Below, piece after piece: positions 1 to 8,366 of a DNA stretch of 64,000 nt. Position 1 is the stretch's first letter; every line of letters begins with the position of its first letter. Source of the DNA: Caballeronia udeis (GTDB lineage Bacteria > Pseudomonadota > Gammaproteobacteria > Burkholderiales > Burkholderiaceae); assembly GCF_001544555.2 (NCBI RefSeq), contig NZ_FCOK02000008.1, positions 62,001 to 126,000 on the forward strand. The letters are read 5' to 3'. The notes beneath the pieces were generated by a model that saw only the letters and a list, made by a program, of their open reading frames with translations, did no database searches and was not told the origin of the DNA. The position numbers were made by a program, and so were the translations under genes.

Positions 1-144
1 CCGGTAACGGCGCCAGGGGGCGTAGCGTCGTCAGCCGAACCCCGCACCGCGTTCGGTTCGCGGCAACCTTCGCGGGCGAGTTCCAAGCTGTAGGGGTGGG
101 CATGTAGATGACATCCACAAGGCCAAAATCAAGGGGCATTCGGC

Positions 145-435
145 ATGCATCGGACGTACAACTACAAAGACTTCACCATCAAGGTGGAGACTGAGGCGGT
201 GGCCGTAATCGCTGGCGAAAGGGTTCCTGCGACGCCAGCGGGATACATCGCAGACGTCAGCATAACGAAGAACGGGAGCCTCGCGGCTACTCGACGCCTC
301 GACTTCTGCGAGATTGCAGAGCGCCCATTGGGCACCCCGGCTGAGGCTTTGATGCGCGGCTACGGTGCCGCCCAGCAGGTTATCGACCGGATGAAGAGCG
401 CTATTGACCTGCCGTCCGCGTTGAAGGGGGGGTGA
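145..435 (+). CDS. Small conserved-type hypothetical protein (96 aa)
   Basis: I do not recognise a named domain. The protein opens with an aromatic, basic stretch (MHRTYNYKDFTIKVE), has an alternating hydrophobic pattern suggesting a small beta sheet (residues 10-50), and ends with a helix-like ALMRGYGAAQQVIDRM segment. A plausible Shine-Dalgarno (AAGGGG) lies about 8 bases before the ATG. It resembles in style the other small protein at 3514-3735 and many short uncharacterised Burkholderiaceae proteins. It stands alone; nothing around it suggests a function. The start is supported by the ribosome-binding site and lack of a better upstream ATG. Confidence 0.65.
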   Translation: MHRTYNYKDFTIKVETEAVAVIAGERVPATPAGYIADVSITKNGSLAATRRLDFCEIAERPLGTPAEALMRGYGAAQQVIDRMKSAIDLPSALKGG

Positions 436-596
436 GTACGACGTTCATTTTCGCGGCGTTGGACATCGCGATCCGGATGCGTGGATGCGCGGTTGGCGAC
501 TTCCACCGAAGAGAGGAGCCCCGAGCGTGGCATCGCCAGATGGTGGCGAGGCGGCCCCTGCCGCGCCCCCTGCGTGCAAACGAGGGGGCGGTCCAC

Positions 597-755
597 TCAG
601 CCTTTAGGTTTGCCTTTCGTGCGCTGGGCCACTTGCGCACCCTTTTGACCTTGCGTCTTCCCAAGGGACTTGCTTGGTGCCGCAACCTCCTTCTTCCTGC
701 TCGGCATATCAGTTTCAGCCGCGTGACTCGGCGGGGCCTTTCTTGGTGATGGCAT
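597..755 (-). CDS. Very basic 52-aa protein
   Basis: A longer reading frame exists, but the start at 755 is chosen because a near-perfect Shine-Dalgarno (AAGGAGG, five bases before the ATG) sits there. The product (MPSPRKAPPSHAAETDMPSR and onwards) is low-complexity, rich in Lys, Arg, Pro, Ala and Gln, with a C-terminal run of Lys/Gly (TKGKPKG). No family is recognised; the composition resembles disordered nucleic-acid-binding tails, but that is only inference. It is convergent with the 145-435 gene. Confidence 0.55.
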   Translation of the reverse strand: MPSPRKAPPSHAAETDMPSRKKEVAAPSKSLGKTQGQKGAQVAQRTKGKPKG

Positions 756-1329
756 TTTGACCTCCTTCGCGTGTCGAATAGACACAATGTTAAAAATAGG
801 CCGCGCGTGGTCGGGAATCAAGAAGACTTGCTTCAGCGATGGCGATATTCCTTTCCATCGACGCGATTTCTTCGCAAAACATGCGTCTGGGCGCACGTTG
901 TCCTTCCGGAGTGCAGCCACAGCGTAATTGCCAAATGCACCTTCCTCATTTTGATGGAGCCAAGGGTGGACATCGCGTGCCGAACGGCTTCAGTGGTCGA
1001 GAACAGATTTAACAAGGCACAGCCGCAAGTCATTGCACATCGCCGAGTTGGCGCTTAGGGCGATGACGGCTTAGCATCCACACGACTTCAGGCGCTCCGT
1101 TGTCAGTCGGCATACCTCACCTTTCTGTCTGCTCGCAAAGTGGACGCCAATATCACCGTGCGTTGATGCAGATATTCGGTTGAGCGGAATAGACGCCACC
1201 GCGATCCTGGGTAGTTGCGGCTCTCTATGTGCACGAAAGGTAAGCGATACCGCCTGATGGCGGCCGATGAATCACGACGCTATGGGGAGAAATTAAAGTT
1301 TTTCTAAAAACTACCGTTTAACTGGTGAT
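756..1329. other. Gap without convincing gene
   Basis: Short overlapping frames occur on both strands but none has a good ribosome-binding site or recognisable domain. Near 1293-1310 the DNA becomes AT-rich with a short palindrome (AGTTTTT CT AAAAACT), which could belong to the promoter region of the following MASE2 remnant. Confidence 0.4.
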
Positions 1330-1644
1330 GTGCTGGAATCGCACGTTCACGCCTTGGCGAACGAGTGTTCGGCCAGGCTAAGGAGCGGGATAGTGGCGAA
1401 ATCGAGGGTCGGGCCGTTTGGAATACCTATGTCTACAGCGGTCGTGCATCGGTCAGGGCTGCGCTTCGCTGCGGGAATATATCGCGTTCGGGTATTTGGG
1501 GCAACCGCGGGGCTGGTCTGTACCATGCCGATCATGTTGTCCGACCGCGCGGTTACTTTCCTGTTAATGACGTTTGCCGCGGATTTGTTGGCTTGGCCGC
1601 ATCTCGCTTACGTAATCGCACGGCGCTCCATGCATCCTTTATGA
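1330..1644 (+). pseudogene. MASE2-type membrane sensor fragment (broken)
   Basis: From about residue 40 this frame resembles a MASE2 domain, the membrane input module of some diguanylate cyclases: IYRVRVFGATAGL followed by hydrophobic segments and the characteristic AWPHLAYVIARRS near residues 87-99. The frame then stops at 1642-1644 (MHPL, stop). Eight bases on, in the next frame, comes the EAL gene, whose in-frame upstream codons read YDEH before its ATG. The simplest reading is a former MASE2-GGDEF(-EAL) protein that lost most of MASE2 and all of GGDEF and then shifted frame. The start is uncertain: GTG at 1330 or in-frame ATG at 1429. Family assignment is by motif recall only. Confidence 0.5.
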
Positions 1645-1651
1645 CGAGCAC

Positions 1652-2479
1652 ATGGAGCATGCGTCGGCGATAAAGTATCGAATCGCCCGACGTCTGCGCG
1701 CCGCGATTCAAAAGGACCTGAAGGTGCACTATCAACCGCAGGTAGATATGGTGAGCGGGAGGCTCATTGGAGTCGAGGCTCTCGCACGATGGTATGACAC
1801 GGAGCTTGGCCACGTGCCGCCTGGTCTGTTTATTCCGATTGCAGAAGAAATGGGATTGATCAGCGAGCTTGGCATGGCCGTGATGCGCATCGCCTGCGCA
1901 GACGTGGCGCGCTGGCGTGCTATCCATAGCACCAGCGTGCAGATGTCCATTAACGTCTCGGTACTCCAACTGCGCCGCCTCGAATTTTTAGATGAAGTTT
2001 GCGCATTGATTTCGCAGTTCGAGATCGAACCCTCGCAGTTAGAGCTGGAAGTGACCGAGAGTGCGTTACTGGACAACGTTGGCGAGGCTCGATCCACATT
2101 CGAGCGATTGGCGCAGCTCGGCGTACGTGTTGCCGTTGACGACTTTGGAACGGGCTATTCAAATCTGTCTTACTTGCACGCGCTCAGGATTGACCGGATC
2201 AAGATTGACCAGTCCTTCATCAAGGAGCTATTCACCACCACGACCGGCCAGTCTATTGTCAGCGCGGTGATTGCCATGGCGAATGCGATGACACTCGACA
2301 TAGTTGCCGAAGGCGTCGAGACGTGGGCTCAAGCACGCTGGCTGGTCTCACATGGATGTGTCATCGGGCAGGGCTACCACTTCAGCCACCCGCTCGCGCC
2401 GGAAGAGTTCGAACGCTGGATGATTGCAAACCCGGCGGGCTTAAGCTTGTCGGTGACCGAGTGCAGCTCGCACTCGTGA
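1652..2479 (+). CDS. EAL-domain cyclic-di-GMP phosphodiesterase, lacking its sensor/GGDEF part
   Basis: The 275-aa product is almost only an EAL domain, which hydrolyses c-di-GMP to pGpG. Visible signature residues: EAL at 42-44 (GVEALARW), Asn101 (INVS), Glu133/Glu136 (LELEVTES), DDFGTG at 163-168, Lys184 (IKIDQSF), EGVE at 220-223 and Gln240 in IGQGYHFSHPL. All expected metal-binding and catalytic positions are present, so the domain looks active. The N-terminal helix resembles the linker that normally follows a GGDEF domain, and upstream lies a frame-shifted MASE2 fragment, so this is probably the 3' remnant of a larger protein. No strong ribosome-binding site precedes the ATG, so expression is uncertain. 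It could influence c-di-GMP seen by PelD nearby, but that is inference. Confidence 0.85.
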   Translation: MEHASAIKYRIARRLRAAIQKDLKVHYQPQVDMVSGRLIGVEALARWYDTELGHVPPGLFIPIAEEMGLISELGMAVMRIACADVARWRAIHSTSVQMSINVSVLQLRRLEFLDEVCALISQFEIEPSQLELEVTESALLDNVGEARSTFERLAQLGVRVAVDDFGTGYSNLSYLHALRIDRIKIDQSFIKELFTTTTGQSIVSAVIAMANAMTLDIVAEGVETWAQARWLVSHGCVIGQGYHFSHPLAPEEFERWMIANPAGLSLSVTECSSHS

Positions 2480-2612
2480 TATCTTGATCGCCTCGTCACT
2501 TCGAGGCGATGAGATCTCTAATCGCGCATTTGTCACAGCATCCACGGTATGTGCGGGGCTTTATCATGTTGAACAGTTGAAGCCGCAAAAGCCTATAGGA
2601 CGCACTGTTTGC

Positions 2613-2804
2613 TCAGAACGCAGACGGATCTTGGGTGAGCTCAGTCAATCGATGCAAAGAAGCAAGGAGGTCGTCGAGTTGCTTGCGGTAAAGCGATGCG
2701 CGTAACAGATGTCGCTTGAGCGCGAGGTGCTGCCGAATCAGTCTAGTGCCGCGGGAGATCTTTACGGCGATGACCGTACGTTCACCCGAATATGGGCGTC
2801 TCAT
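2613..2804 (-). CDS. Possible 63-aa helical basic protein
   Basis: The frame encodes a basic, helix-rich product (RLIRQHLALKRHLLRASLYR, then QLDDLLASLHRLTEL) whose regular amphipathic pattern looks more protein-like than the opposite-strand frame at 2484-2705. The ribosome-binding site is weak (GGGACGG). No family is recognised. The rest of 2480-3038 shows nothing else I can support. Confidence 0.35.
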   Translation of the reverse strand: MRRPYSGERTVIAVKISRGTRLIRQHLALKRHLLRASLYRKQLDDLLASLHRLTELTQDPSAF

Positions 2805-3038
2805 GACCGTCCCGGAACATCGGTCAAAGCGACCTTGACCTTTCGCTCAGTGCGATAACTGCTACCGGATCTGTCCCGCTTTGCACAGATTTATCTCGAC
2901 TTTCCAGCTTTTATTAAGCGGCGGACGCACGCACGCTCGTCGTTGTGGAAATGGTGAAAACAGGCCCAACAATTGCTGGACAAGGGACCACGGTCGTCGA
3001 CAGTGATGATTGGACATTCTCATTGAAGGGGCACTCAA

Positions 3039-3494
3039 ATGGCGGAACGCTTGGTTGACGTATTGGACCGCAGTGGAGCTGTATTACACACCTATCCGAT
3101 TACACTCGGGGAGCTCGGCGACGCTGTGGATGATGGCGCATACGAAGCAAAGGCCTTGGAAGCAGCGGCGCACGGTCGTTTGGTACCGGATAACGAGCTA
3201 CGAAGCTTGACCGCTAGAATCCACGTTAGTCGAGGCGGCCAGATGTCGTCTTACGGCGACGATGTGCAAGGCGATTCGGAAACAAAAGTTGGTCTTGAGC
3301 ACGCCGTTCGTGAACGCGCTTACGCGCTTTGGCAACAGGACGGATGTCCAGAGAGCCGCGCCGAGGAGTACTGGTATCGCGCTCTTGATGAAAATCTCCG
3401 TGAACGTGCTTACGTGCTTTGGCAACAAGATGGAAGTCCCGCGGGGCGCGCCGATGAGTATTGGGAGCGACTCGTTAAGTTTCAGGCGCAATAA
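3039..3494 (+). CDS. DUF2934 protein with two repeats
   Basis: The 151-aa protein has an N-terminal part of about 85 residues of unknown role, then two copies of a DUF2934-type motif: RERAYALWQQDGCPESRAEEYW (about 91-112) and RERAYVLWQQDGSPAGRADEYW (about 121-142). DUF2934 domains are short helical modules common in Burkholderia and Rhizobiales proteins; their function is unknown. A GAAGGGG Shine-Dalgarno precedes the ATG. The N-terminal MAERLVDVLDRSGAVLHTYP segment suggests an added beta-rich domain. The two repeats share most residues, indicating an internal duplication. It is followed 19 bases later by another small gene in the same direction. Confidence 0.8.
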   Translation: MAERLVDVLDRSGAVLHTYPITLGELGDAVDDGAYEAKALEAAAHGRLVPDNELRSLTARIHVSRGGQMSSYGDDVQGDSETKVGLEHAVRERAYALWQQDGCPESRAEEYWYRALDENLRERAYVLWQQDGSPAGRADEYWERLVKFQAQ

Positions 3495-3513
3495 ACTGTT
3501 CTTTGGAAGGCTT

Positions 3514-3735
3514 ATGCACCTGCACTACAAAGGTTTTCGCATTGTTCCGGCGTCACGAACAGTTTTTAACGGGTTTATCGCTTCTGCCGTAGTGCGCCCC
3601 CGACACGGGAGCAGATATGTCGAGATCGATTCCACAGAGCGCTCGTCTGGCGAGCTTGCACGATTCGACACAGCAGACGAGGCCTTCGGCTGCGCTGTCG
3701 ACTGGGGGTTTTCGTGGGTCGACCATCAACAGTGA
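3514..3735 (+). CDS. Small hypothetical protein (73 aa)
   Basis: The start at 3514 is chosen over longer frames because GGAAGG lies three bases upstream of the ATG. The protein begins MHLHYKGFRIVPASR, has a beta-like middle and ends with a helix (DTADEAFGCAVDWGFSWVD), a layout seen in many short uncharacterised Burkholderiaceae proteins. It follows the DUF2934 gene by 19 bases and is probably co-transcribed. No function can be assigned. Confidence 0.65.
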   Translation: MHLHYKGFRIVPASRTVFNGFIASAVVRPRHGSRYVEIDSTERSSGELARFDTADEAFGCAVDWGFSWVDHQQ

Positions 3736-3784
3736 AGTGCGCGGCAGGGGCTGAGCGGCAGCCACCGCTCCCTCCAAGCGGACG

Positions 3785-4126
3785 TTACTGCTCGCCGATA
3801 AGGATGTGGAGGATCTGCTTCCCGAAACGAGCGCATAGCGTTGCAAAGGAGCTGCCACGGGGGTTGCGAACTTCCGATGACAGATGAGCCAAAGACCTGA
3901 CCTCACATTTATGGTCTGCGCCAGACGTAGCCAGCTTGCGAGCCGTGCAATGCGCCCCAGCACAGGCTTCTATCACCACGGTGCAGGCATGAAACGAAGC
4001 AATGAATTCGATGAGCTGCTTGCGCGTTACCTTCTTGCGAAAAACCATCCTGCCTCGCCGGTCCTGCCCGTGCAGGTGAAATGAGTGCTTGCTCAGATCG
4101 ATCCCAATCAGCGTTACGTCTTGCAT
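3785..4126 (-). pseudogene. IS110-family transposase N-terminal remnant
   Basis: The start MQDVTLIGIDLSKHSFHLHG with the following HGQDRRGRMVFRKK, and TVVIEACAGAHCTARKL, matches the N-terminal DEDD nuclease domain of IS110-type transposases (first Asp in IGIDLSK, Glu in VVIEACAG). A good Shine-Dalgarno (GGAGG) precedes the ATG at 4126. After about 65 residues the similarity ends and the reading frame stops at 114 aa, whereas intact IS110 transposases are about 300-400 aa and carry a second domain with a catalytic serine. It is therefore a dead fragment marking a past insertion or rearrangement just downstream of the pel operon. Confidence 0.75.
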
Positions 4127-4210
4127 GATGACCTCCCTCAGAAAGGTATTCCGCCAGCGTAACCTACTCGATAGGGGGACCATTTCATTTCATTACGCCG
4201 TTGACGGTTC

Positions 4211-5581
4211 CTACTGCAGCATGAAGGTTTCGTATTCCAGCGATTCGAGTTTGCGATCAAGCAGATATAGGCTTGCGAGTACGACGACCAGGAGTGACCC
4301 TGCAAAACCATAACCGTAGTAAGCGGGATTCAACGAGAGCGTGAGTGCTGTAAACGCAACATTGAGCACGACAAAACCGGCCACCAGCGACAGGACGATC
4401 CTGCGCTTGTCGAGATAGAAGAACACATTGATCGTGCCCATGAACACGACCTGCATGCTTGCGGCGATGACGTCGATATAAAGAAGGGGCAGATACAGCG
4501 TCGAAATCCGCAGCCACGCGAGCAACACGGTTCCGGCGGCGAACAGGATCATTGCCGCTGTCGCCTGGACCTTGATGATTTCCCAGATGCCGTTACGCAG
4601 TGCTTCAACCATCGCGTTGCGCATCCGTTCGATATGTTGCAGCGACGCCCCCTCGCGCACGGCATCGTAGAACGCGTCGTAGTACTCGACGAAGTCCGTT
4701 TCGATGCGCATCAGGAAAACGGCCATGCCGGGAATGATCGCGAGATACGCGAGGAACACTGGAATGTCGTAGATGATGGAGGCGTGCAGCGGACCGATCA
4801 CCTGTTGTCCCGTGCCCGATGAATACCAGAACATGAACTTGTCGACCCAGATGCCCAGGTTGTAGAGCAGGCCAGTCAACATCAGCGACGGGTAACGGTA
4901 TCGCTTCCAGAACACCTCGAAGGAGATGAAGTGGTCGCTGCGATAGTCGCGGTAGATCAGCGAGAGGAGGCCTGCGAGCAGCACCGTTTGGCCGGTCACG
5001 AAGCCGGACAGCAGCCCGGTCAGGCCGAAGATGTTGAGTGTCAACGCGGCGCCCGTGGTGATCGTATAACCTATGAAGAACACCACGATGATCGACACGT
5101 ACCGCTTCATGCCCGATAGAAAGATCGTCGCGATCCATATGTTGCTCATCACGACAAAACCGCCCAGCATCAATAGTCGATAGGCTGCGGTTTGCTGCGG
5201 AAAAAGAAAGATCACCGCGAGGCCGCCGAATAGCGTCGAGGCCACTGTTACAACGAACGAGACTGCATGGAAGTTTGGCAGCACGAGATCGTCGCGCCGC
5301 TCGAACAGACGGTCGGACGTGAACCGCGTGTAGGCGAGTTGCAGTGGCCCGGTCAGAACCAGCGACAATGAAATCAGATAGGTCACTGATACCTGGAACT
5401 GCGTGATCAGACCGGTCGGCAGGACGAACGGCAGACTCAGCACACCAATCAACAGGATGCCGACGATAGACAGCACCCATGGCCCCGCGCCGATCAGCCC
5501 GGCATAGGTATATGCCTGCATCAACCCCAACAACGTATTGCGGCGGAGCATCTTGCGTAGTTCGAAACCGATTCCGGCCAT
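4211..5581 (-). CDS. pelG: Pel polysaccharide inner-membrane transporter PelG
   Basis: This polytopic inner-membrane protein of 456 aa has the length of known PelG proteins. PelG belongs to the Wzx-like MOP flippase superfamily and works with PelD, PelE and PelF in the inner-membrane synthase complex to move the Pel chain across the membrane. The N-terminus MAGIGFELRKMLRRNTL and the following hydrophobic segments are characteristic; about 12 membrane spans can be counted. It is the last gene of the minus-strand pelABCDEFG operon, 14 bases after pelF. The region after its stop holds only the IS110 remnant, and no clear terminator is visible. Confidence 0.93.
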   Translation of the reverse strand: MAGIGFELRKMLRRNTLLGLMQAYTYAGLIGAGPWVLSIVGILLIGVLSLPFVLPTGLITQFQVSVTYLISLSLVLTGPLQLAYTRFTSDRLFERRDDLVLPNFHAVSFVVTVASTLFGGLAVIFLFPQQTAAYRLLMLGGFVVMSNIWIATIFLSGMKRYVSIIVVFFIGYTITTGAALTLNIFGLTGLLSGFVTGQTVLLAGLLSLIYRDYRSDHFISFEVFWKRYRYPSLMLTGLLYNLGIWVDKFMFWYSSGTGQQVIGPLHASIIYDIPVFLAYLAIIPGMAVFLMRIETDFVEYYDAFYDAVREGASLQHIERMRNAMVEALRNGIWEIIKVQATAAMILFAAGTVLLAWLRISTLYLPLLYIDVIAASMQVVFMGTINVFFYLDKRRIVLSLVAGFVVLNVAFTALTLSLNPAYYGYGFAGSLLVVVLASLYLLDRKLESLEYETFMLQ

Positions 5582-5595
5582 GGCGAGACTCTCTG

Positions 5596-7191
5596 TCAGT
5601 GCGGGAAGGGGGCTGCGTCGGACGAAAGGATCGGTGGATCAGCCACGTCCGCTTGCGTTGTCAGCCGGGCATACAGTTCCCGATATGCGCCCACCATCAG
5701 TTCCTGTGTGTAATAGCGTTCGACGCGCGCAATGCCCGCCTGCTGGGCAGCGTGCCAATTGGTTTCGTCGAGCAGGTCGAGCGCGGCTTCGGCAAGCGCG
5801 CGCGGGTCGGCGATCTGCACGACGCGACCGGCAGCACCCAGCGCCGCATCTTCGCCCTCCAGACCGTAGATCAATTGACGGCACGAACCAACATCCGTCG
5901 TGACCGACGGCACACCGGCCGCAAAGCCTTCGAGCACCACCAGGGGCAAGGCTTCGGAGATCGAGCTGAGCACCAGCACACCGCACTTAGGTAGTAGTTC
6001 GTCGATCTTCTGGAAACCCAGGAACTTGACCTTGTCTTGCAAGCCAAGGCTATCGACGAGCGCCCGGCATTCGTTCGCATACGGTTCGTCCTCGTTTTCG
6101 GGACCGGCGATCCACGCCTGCGCCTCTGGCATGCGGCGTACCACGGTCAGCATCGCGCGAATGAAGGTCTTGATGTCTTTGATGGGTACCACCCGGCCAA
6201 TCAGGCAGAGCGTCTTCGGCACACTGGCGCCGCGCTGTTCGCGCAGCGGTTTCAGCCGTGGCAGGTTGACACCGTTAGGAATATTCGCGGTCTTGTGCTC
6301 GGGGGCGCCGTCGATGATCTGGCGGCGGCGGTTGCCCTCGTAGAGCGCGATGATGTCCTGCGCCGCGTCGTAGCAGACGTGCCCGAGCGTCTCGAAGAAA
6401 CGTACCCACAGATCGCGGAAATAGCCGATCTGCGACACGTCGCGCTCGAAGATGCTGCGGTTGTCGCGGATCCACTGGCTCTGGAACAGGTCGATCTTGC
6501 GTTCCTTCGTATAGATGCCGTGTTCGGACACCAGCAAAGGCCGTGCATGGCGATAGCGCAGCAATGCACCGAGAAAGCCGGCGTAGCCCGTCGACACGGT
6601 GTGGAACATCCTGACCTGGGGTAACCCTTCAGCAATCCGCGCGAGCTGCCAGAGGGGTTTGTGCATGATGCGCACGGTCCAGAAATAGTCGACAAACGAT
6701 GGATCGGTGCAGAACTGCTTGTACTGGTCGGTCAGATAATTCCACGCCTCCTTCGAATAGAGGAAGGCGTCTTCGCTGAGCGCGCCACCAGGGCGCAGAT
6801 CGCCGAGCATGTCTTTCAGCATCCGGCCGGCCGCCTGGCGCATGGCCGGATTGCGCAGGCTGTCGTGCAGTTGAGCGGAACGCATGAAGGCGGATGGATC
6901 GCCGCGCTGCCGCTGGACTTGAGGCGGCGGAGCAAAGTCATACAGGTAGTGATTCTCCAGATGCACGACATTGTCCGGCAGTGCGTACGACATCTTCGGA
7001 TAGTCCTGTGGACGGCTGCCCAGAAAACACAATGCGAAGGTGTACTCCGGAAACGCGCGGATGATCTGGTTGACCCAGCTCGAGACGCCGCCGCTCACGT
7101 AAGGAAACGTGCCTTCGAGCAACAAAGCGATATCGGCGGATGCCGCACGGGGCAGGACAGCAGTATCCGCATGGGTGCTGGAAGTAGTCAT
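5596..7191 (-). CDS. pelF: Pel polysaccharide glycosyltransferase PelF (GT4)
   Basis: A cytosolic GT-B fold retaining glycosyltransferase of 531 aa that polymerises Pel from a nucleotide sugar. The N-terminal signature EGTFPYVSGGVSSWV is typical of PelF; the C-terminal half carries a GT4 donor site with the E-x7-E motif EALPLVVLE at residues 413-421 and the GRVVPIKDIKTFIRA stretch. Its start overlaps the pelE stop by four bases (ATGA), indicating translational coupling. In the known system it is recruited to the membrane by PelD, PelE and PelG. Confidence 0.94.
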   Translation of the reverse strand: MTTSSTHADTAVLPRAASADIALLLEGTFPYVSGGVSSWVNQIIRAFPEYTFALCFLGSRPQDYPKMSYALPDNVVHLENHYLYDFAPPPQVQRQRGDPSAFMRSAQLHDSLRNPAMRQAAGRMLKDMLGDLRPGGALSEDAFLYSKEAWNYLTDQYKQFCTDPSFVDYFWTVRIMHKPLWQLARIAEGLPQVRMFHTVSTGYAGFLGALLRYRHARPLLVSEHGIYTKERKIDLFQSQWIRDNRSIFERDVSQIGYFRDLWVRFFETLGHVCYDAAQDIIALYEGNRRRQIIDGAPEHKTANIPNGVNLPRLKPLREQRGASVPKTLCLIGRVVPIKDIKTFIRAMLTVVRRMPEAQAWIAGPENEDEPYANECRALVDSLGLQDKVKFLGFQKIDELLPKCGVLVLSSISEALPLVVLEGFAAGVPSVTTDVGSCRQLIYGLEGEDAALGAAGRVVQIADPRALAEAALDLLDETNWHAAQQAGIARVERYYTQELMVGAYRELYARLTTQADVADPPILSSDAAPFPH

Positions 7192-8366
7192 GGTCGGGCA
7201 TCTTGAGGAGAGGCGGTGTGCTCGCGCTGTTGCCAGAAATCGAGCACCGCATGCAGCGTGGGTGTAGTCGCGCGGTTGTCCATCTCGCCGAGAAGACTGC
7301 GTACCCGCGCGAAATCACGGCGCAGATAGGCGCCTTCCGCGAGATACGGCAGCATCCGGTCGCGCGGGAAACCGCAATCGATCGCTCGTTGCAGCATCGC
7401 GTCGGCAGCATCGAGATCGTACCGGTCGAGCGCGAGCCGGCCGCGCAGCCGCCACAGTGACGCGTCGTTGGCGTCGAGGGCGAGCGCTGCCGATGCGAAA
7501 CCGTCGGCCTGATCGGCGGCGTTACGATAGACGTCGCCGGTCACCAGATGCTGGTAGATCAGTTCGCTATAGAGTTCTGCGAGCGTTTTGTTGGCCCGCC
7601 GGCGTTCGTCGTCGCTGATACCAGGGTGAAGTGTCTCGTCAAGCTTTGGGCGTTCCACCAGAATTTGCTGGGTCAACACTTTTTCGTGGTTGTCGAGAAT
7701 ACCGTAGGCGAGCAGACGAATGTCGTCCAGCGGATCGGCCAGCATGCCTTGCAACACCGGCGACACCGTTCGGGCCGGCATCGACTGCATGGCGAGCAAC
7801 GCGGTCATGCGAAACTCGGTACCGGCGTCGACGTTTTGCAACTCGGCCTTCAGCCGTGCCCCGCGTCCATACGACACATTGCCGATCAGGTTCGCGGCGA
7901 ACTCGGGTTCTTCAACGTGTGTGACCGGTAGTTTGGCTCGCGTGCGGGGAAGCGTCGCGGCGACGGCCAGCGCGCCGATCGTGCACACCACGCCGCCGAC
8001 CGGCACCGCGAAATTCAGGAACCACACGGCGCCCAGGAGACCCGCGCGAGGCAGCCGGTAGCGCACCGGCATCGTGCGTGCAATGCCGAGGGAGATCAGC
8101 AGCGCGGCCACCGCCTGCAAGGGCAGGCAGATCAGCAATGTGTGCGTGTTCTGGTGCACGGCGGCAACTACCGCGCCGTCGATCGCACCGCTCAATCGTT
8201 GCGCCGACATGTCCGGCGCGCTATGTGCCGCGATCGCGAAGACGCCGAGTTGCAGCGCGCAGCCGCACAGTCCTGAAAGTCCTGCGAGTCCCGTAATAAG
8301 CGCGCTGCCCCGTGCGGGTCCGGTAGCGGCGGATACGGGCGAGCGGCGTTCGTCAACTGCTGACAT
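7188..8366 (-). CDS. pelE: Pel biosynthesis inner-membrane TPR protein PelE
   Basis: The 392-aa product has two N-terminal hydrophobic segments (about residues 25-47 and 75-130) followed by a soluble helical region with TPR-like repeats (ALDANDASLWRLRGRLALDR and the next repeats). PelE binds PelD and is part of the inner-membrane Pel complex. The start codon overlaps the pelD stop by 14 bases. It is longer than the roughly 330-aa Pseudomonas protein, mainly in the N-terminal and middle parts. Identification relies on topology and on its fixed place between pelD and pelF. Confidence 0.88.
   Translation of the reverse strand: MSAVDERRSPVSAATGPARGSALITGLAGLSGLCGCALQLGVFAIAAHSAPDMSAQRLSGAIDGAVVAAVHQNTHTLLICLPLQAVAALLISLGIARTMPVRYRLPRAGLLGAVWFLNFAVPVGGVVCTIGALAVAATLPRTRAKLPVTHVEEPEFAANLIGNVSYGRGARLKAELQNVDAGTEFRMTALLAMQSMPARTVSPVLQGMLADPLDDIRLLAYGILDNHEKVLTQQILVERPKLDETLHPGISDDERRRANKTLAELYSELIYQHLVTGDVYRNAADQADGFASAALALDANDASLWRLRGRLALDRYDLDAADAMLQRAIDCGFPRDRMLPYLAEGAYLRRDFARVRSLLGEMDNRATTPTLHAVLDFWQQREHTASPQDARP

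Noticed and set aside
833..1033. Minus-strand 66-codon frame that might join the basic-protein frame by a frameshift
   Set aside because: Tested by eye as a possible broken gene, but no shared family or ribosome-binding site was found, and the basic protein has its own strong site at 755.
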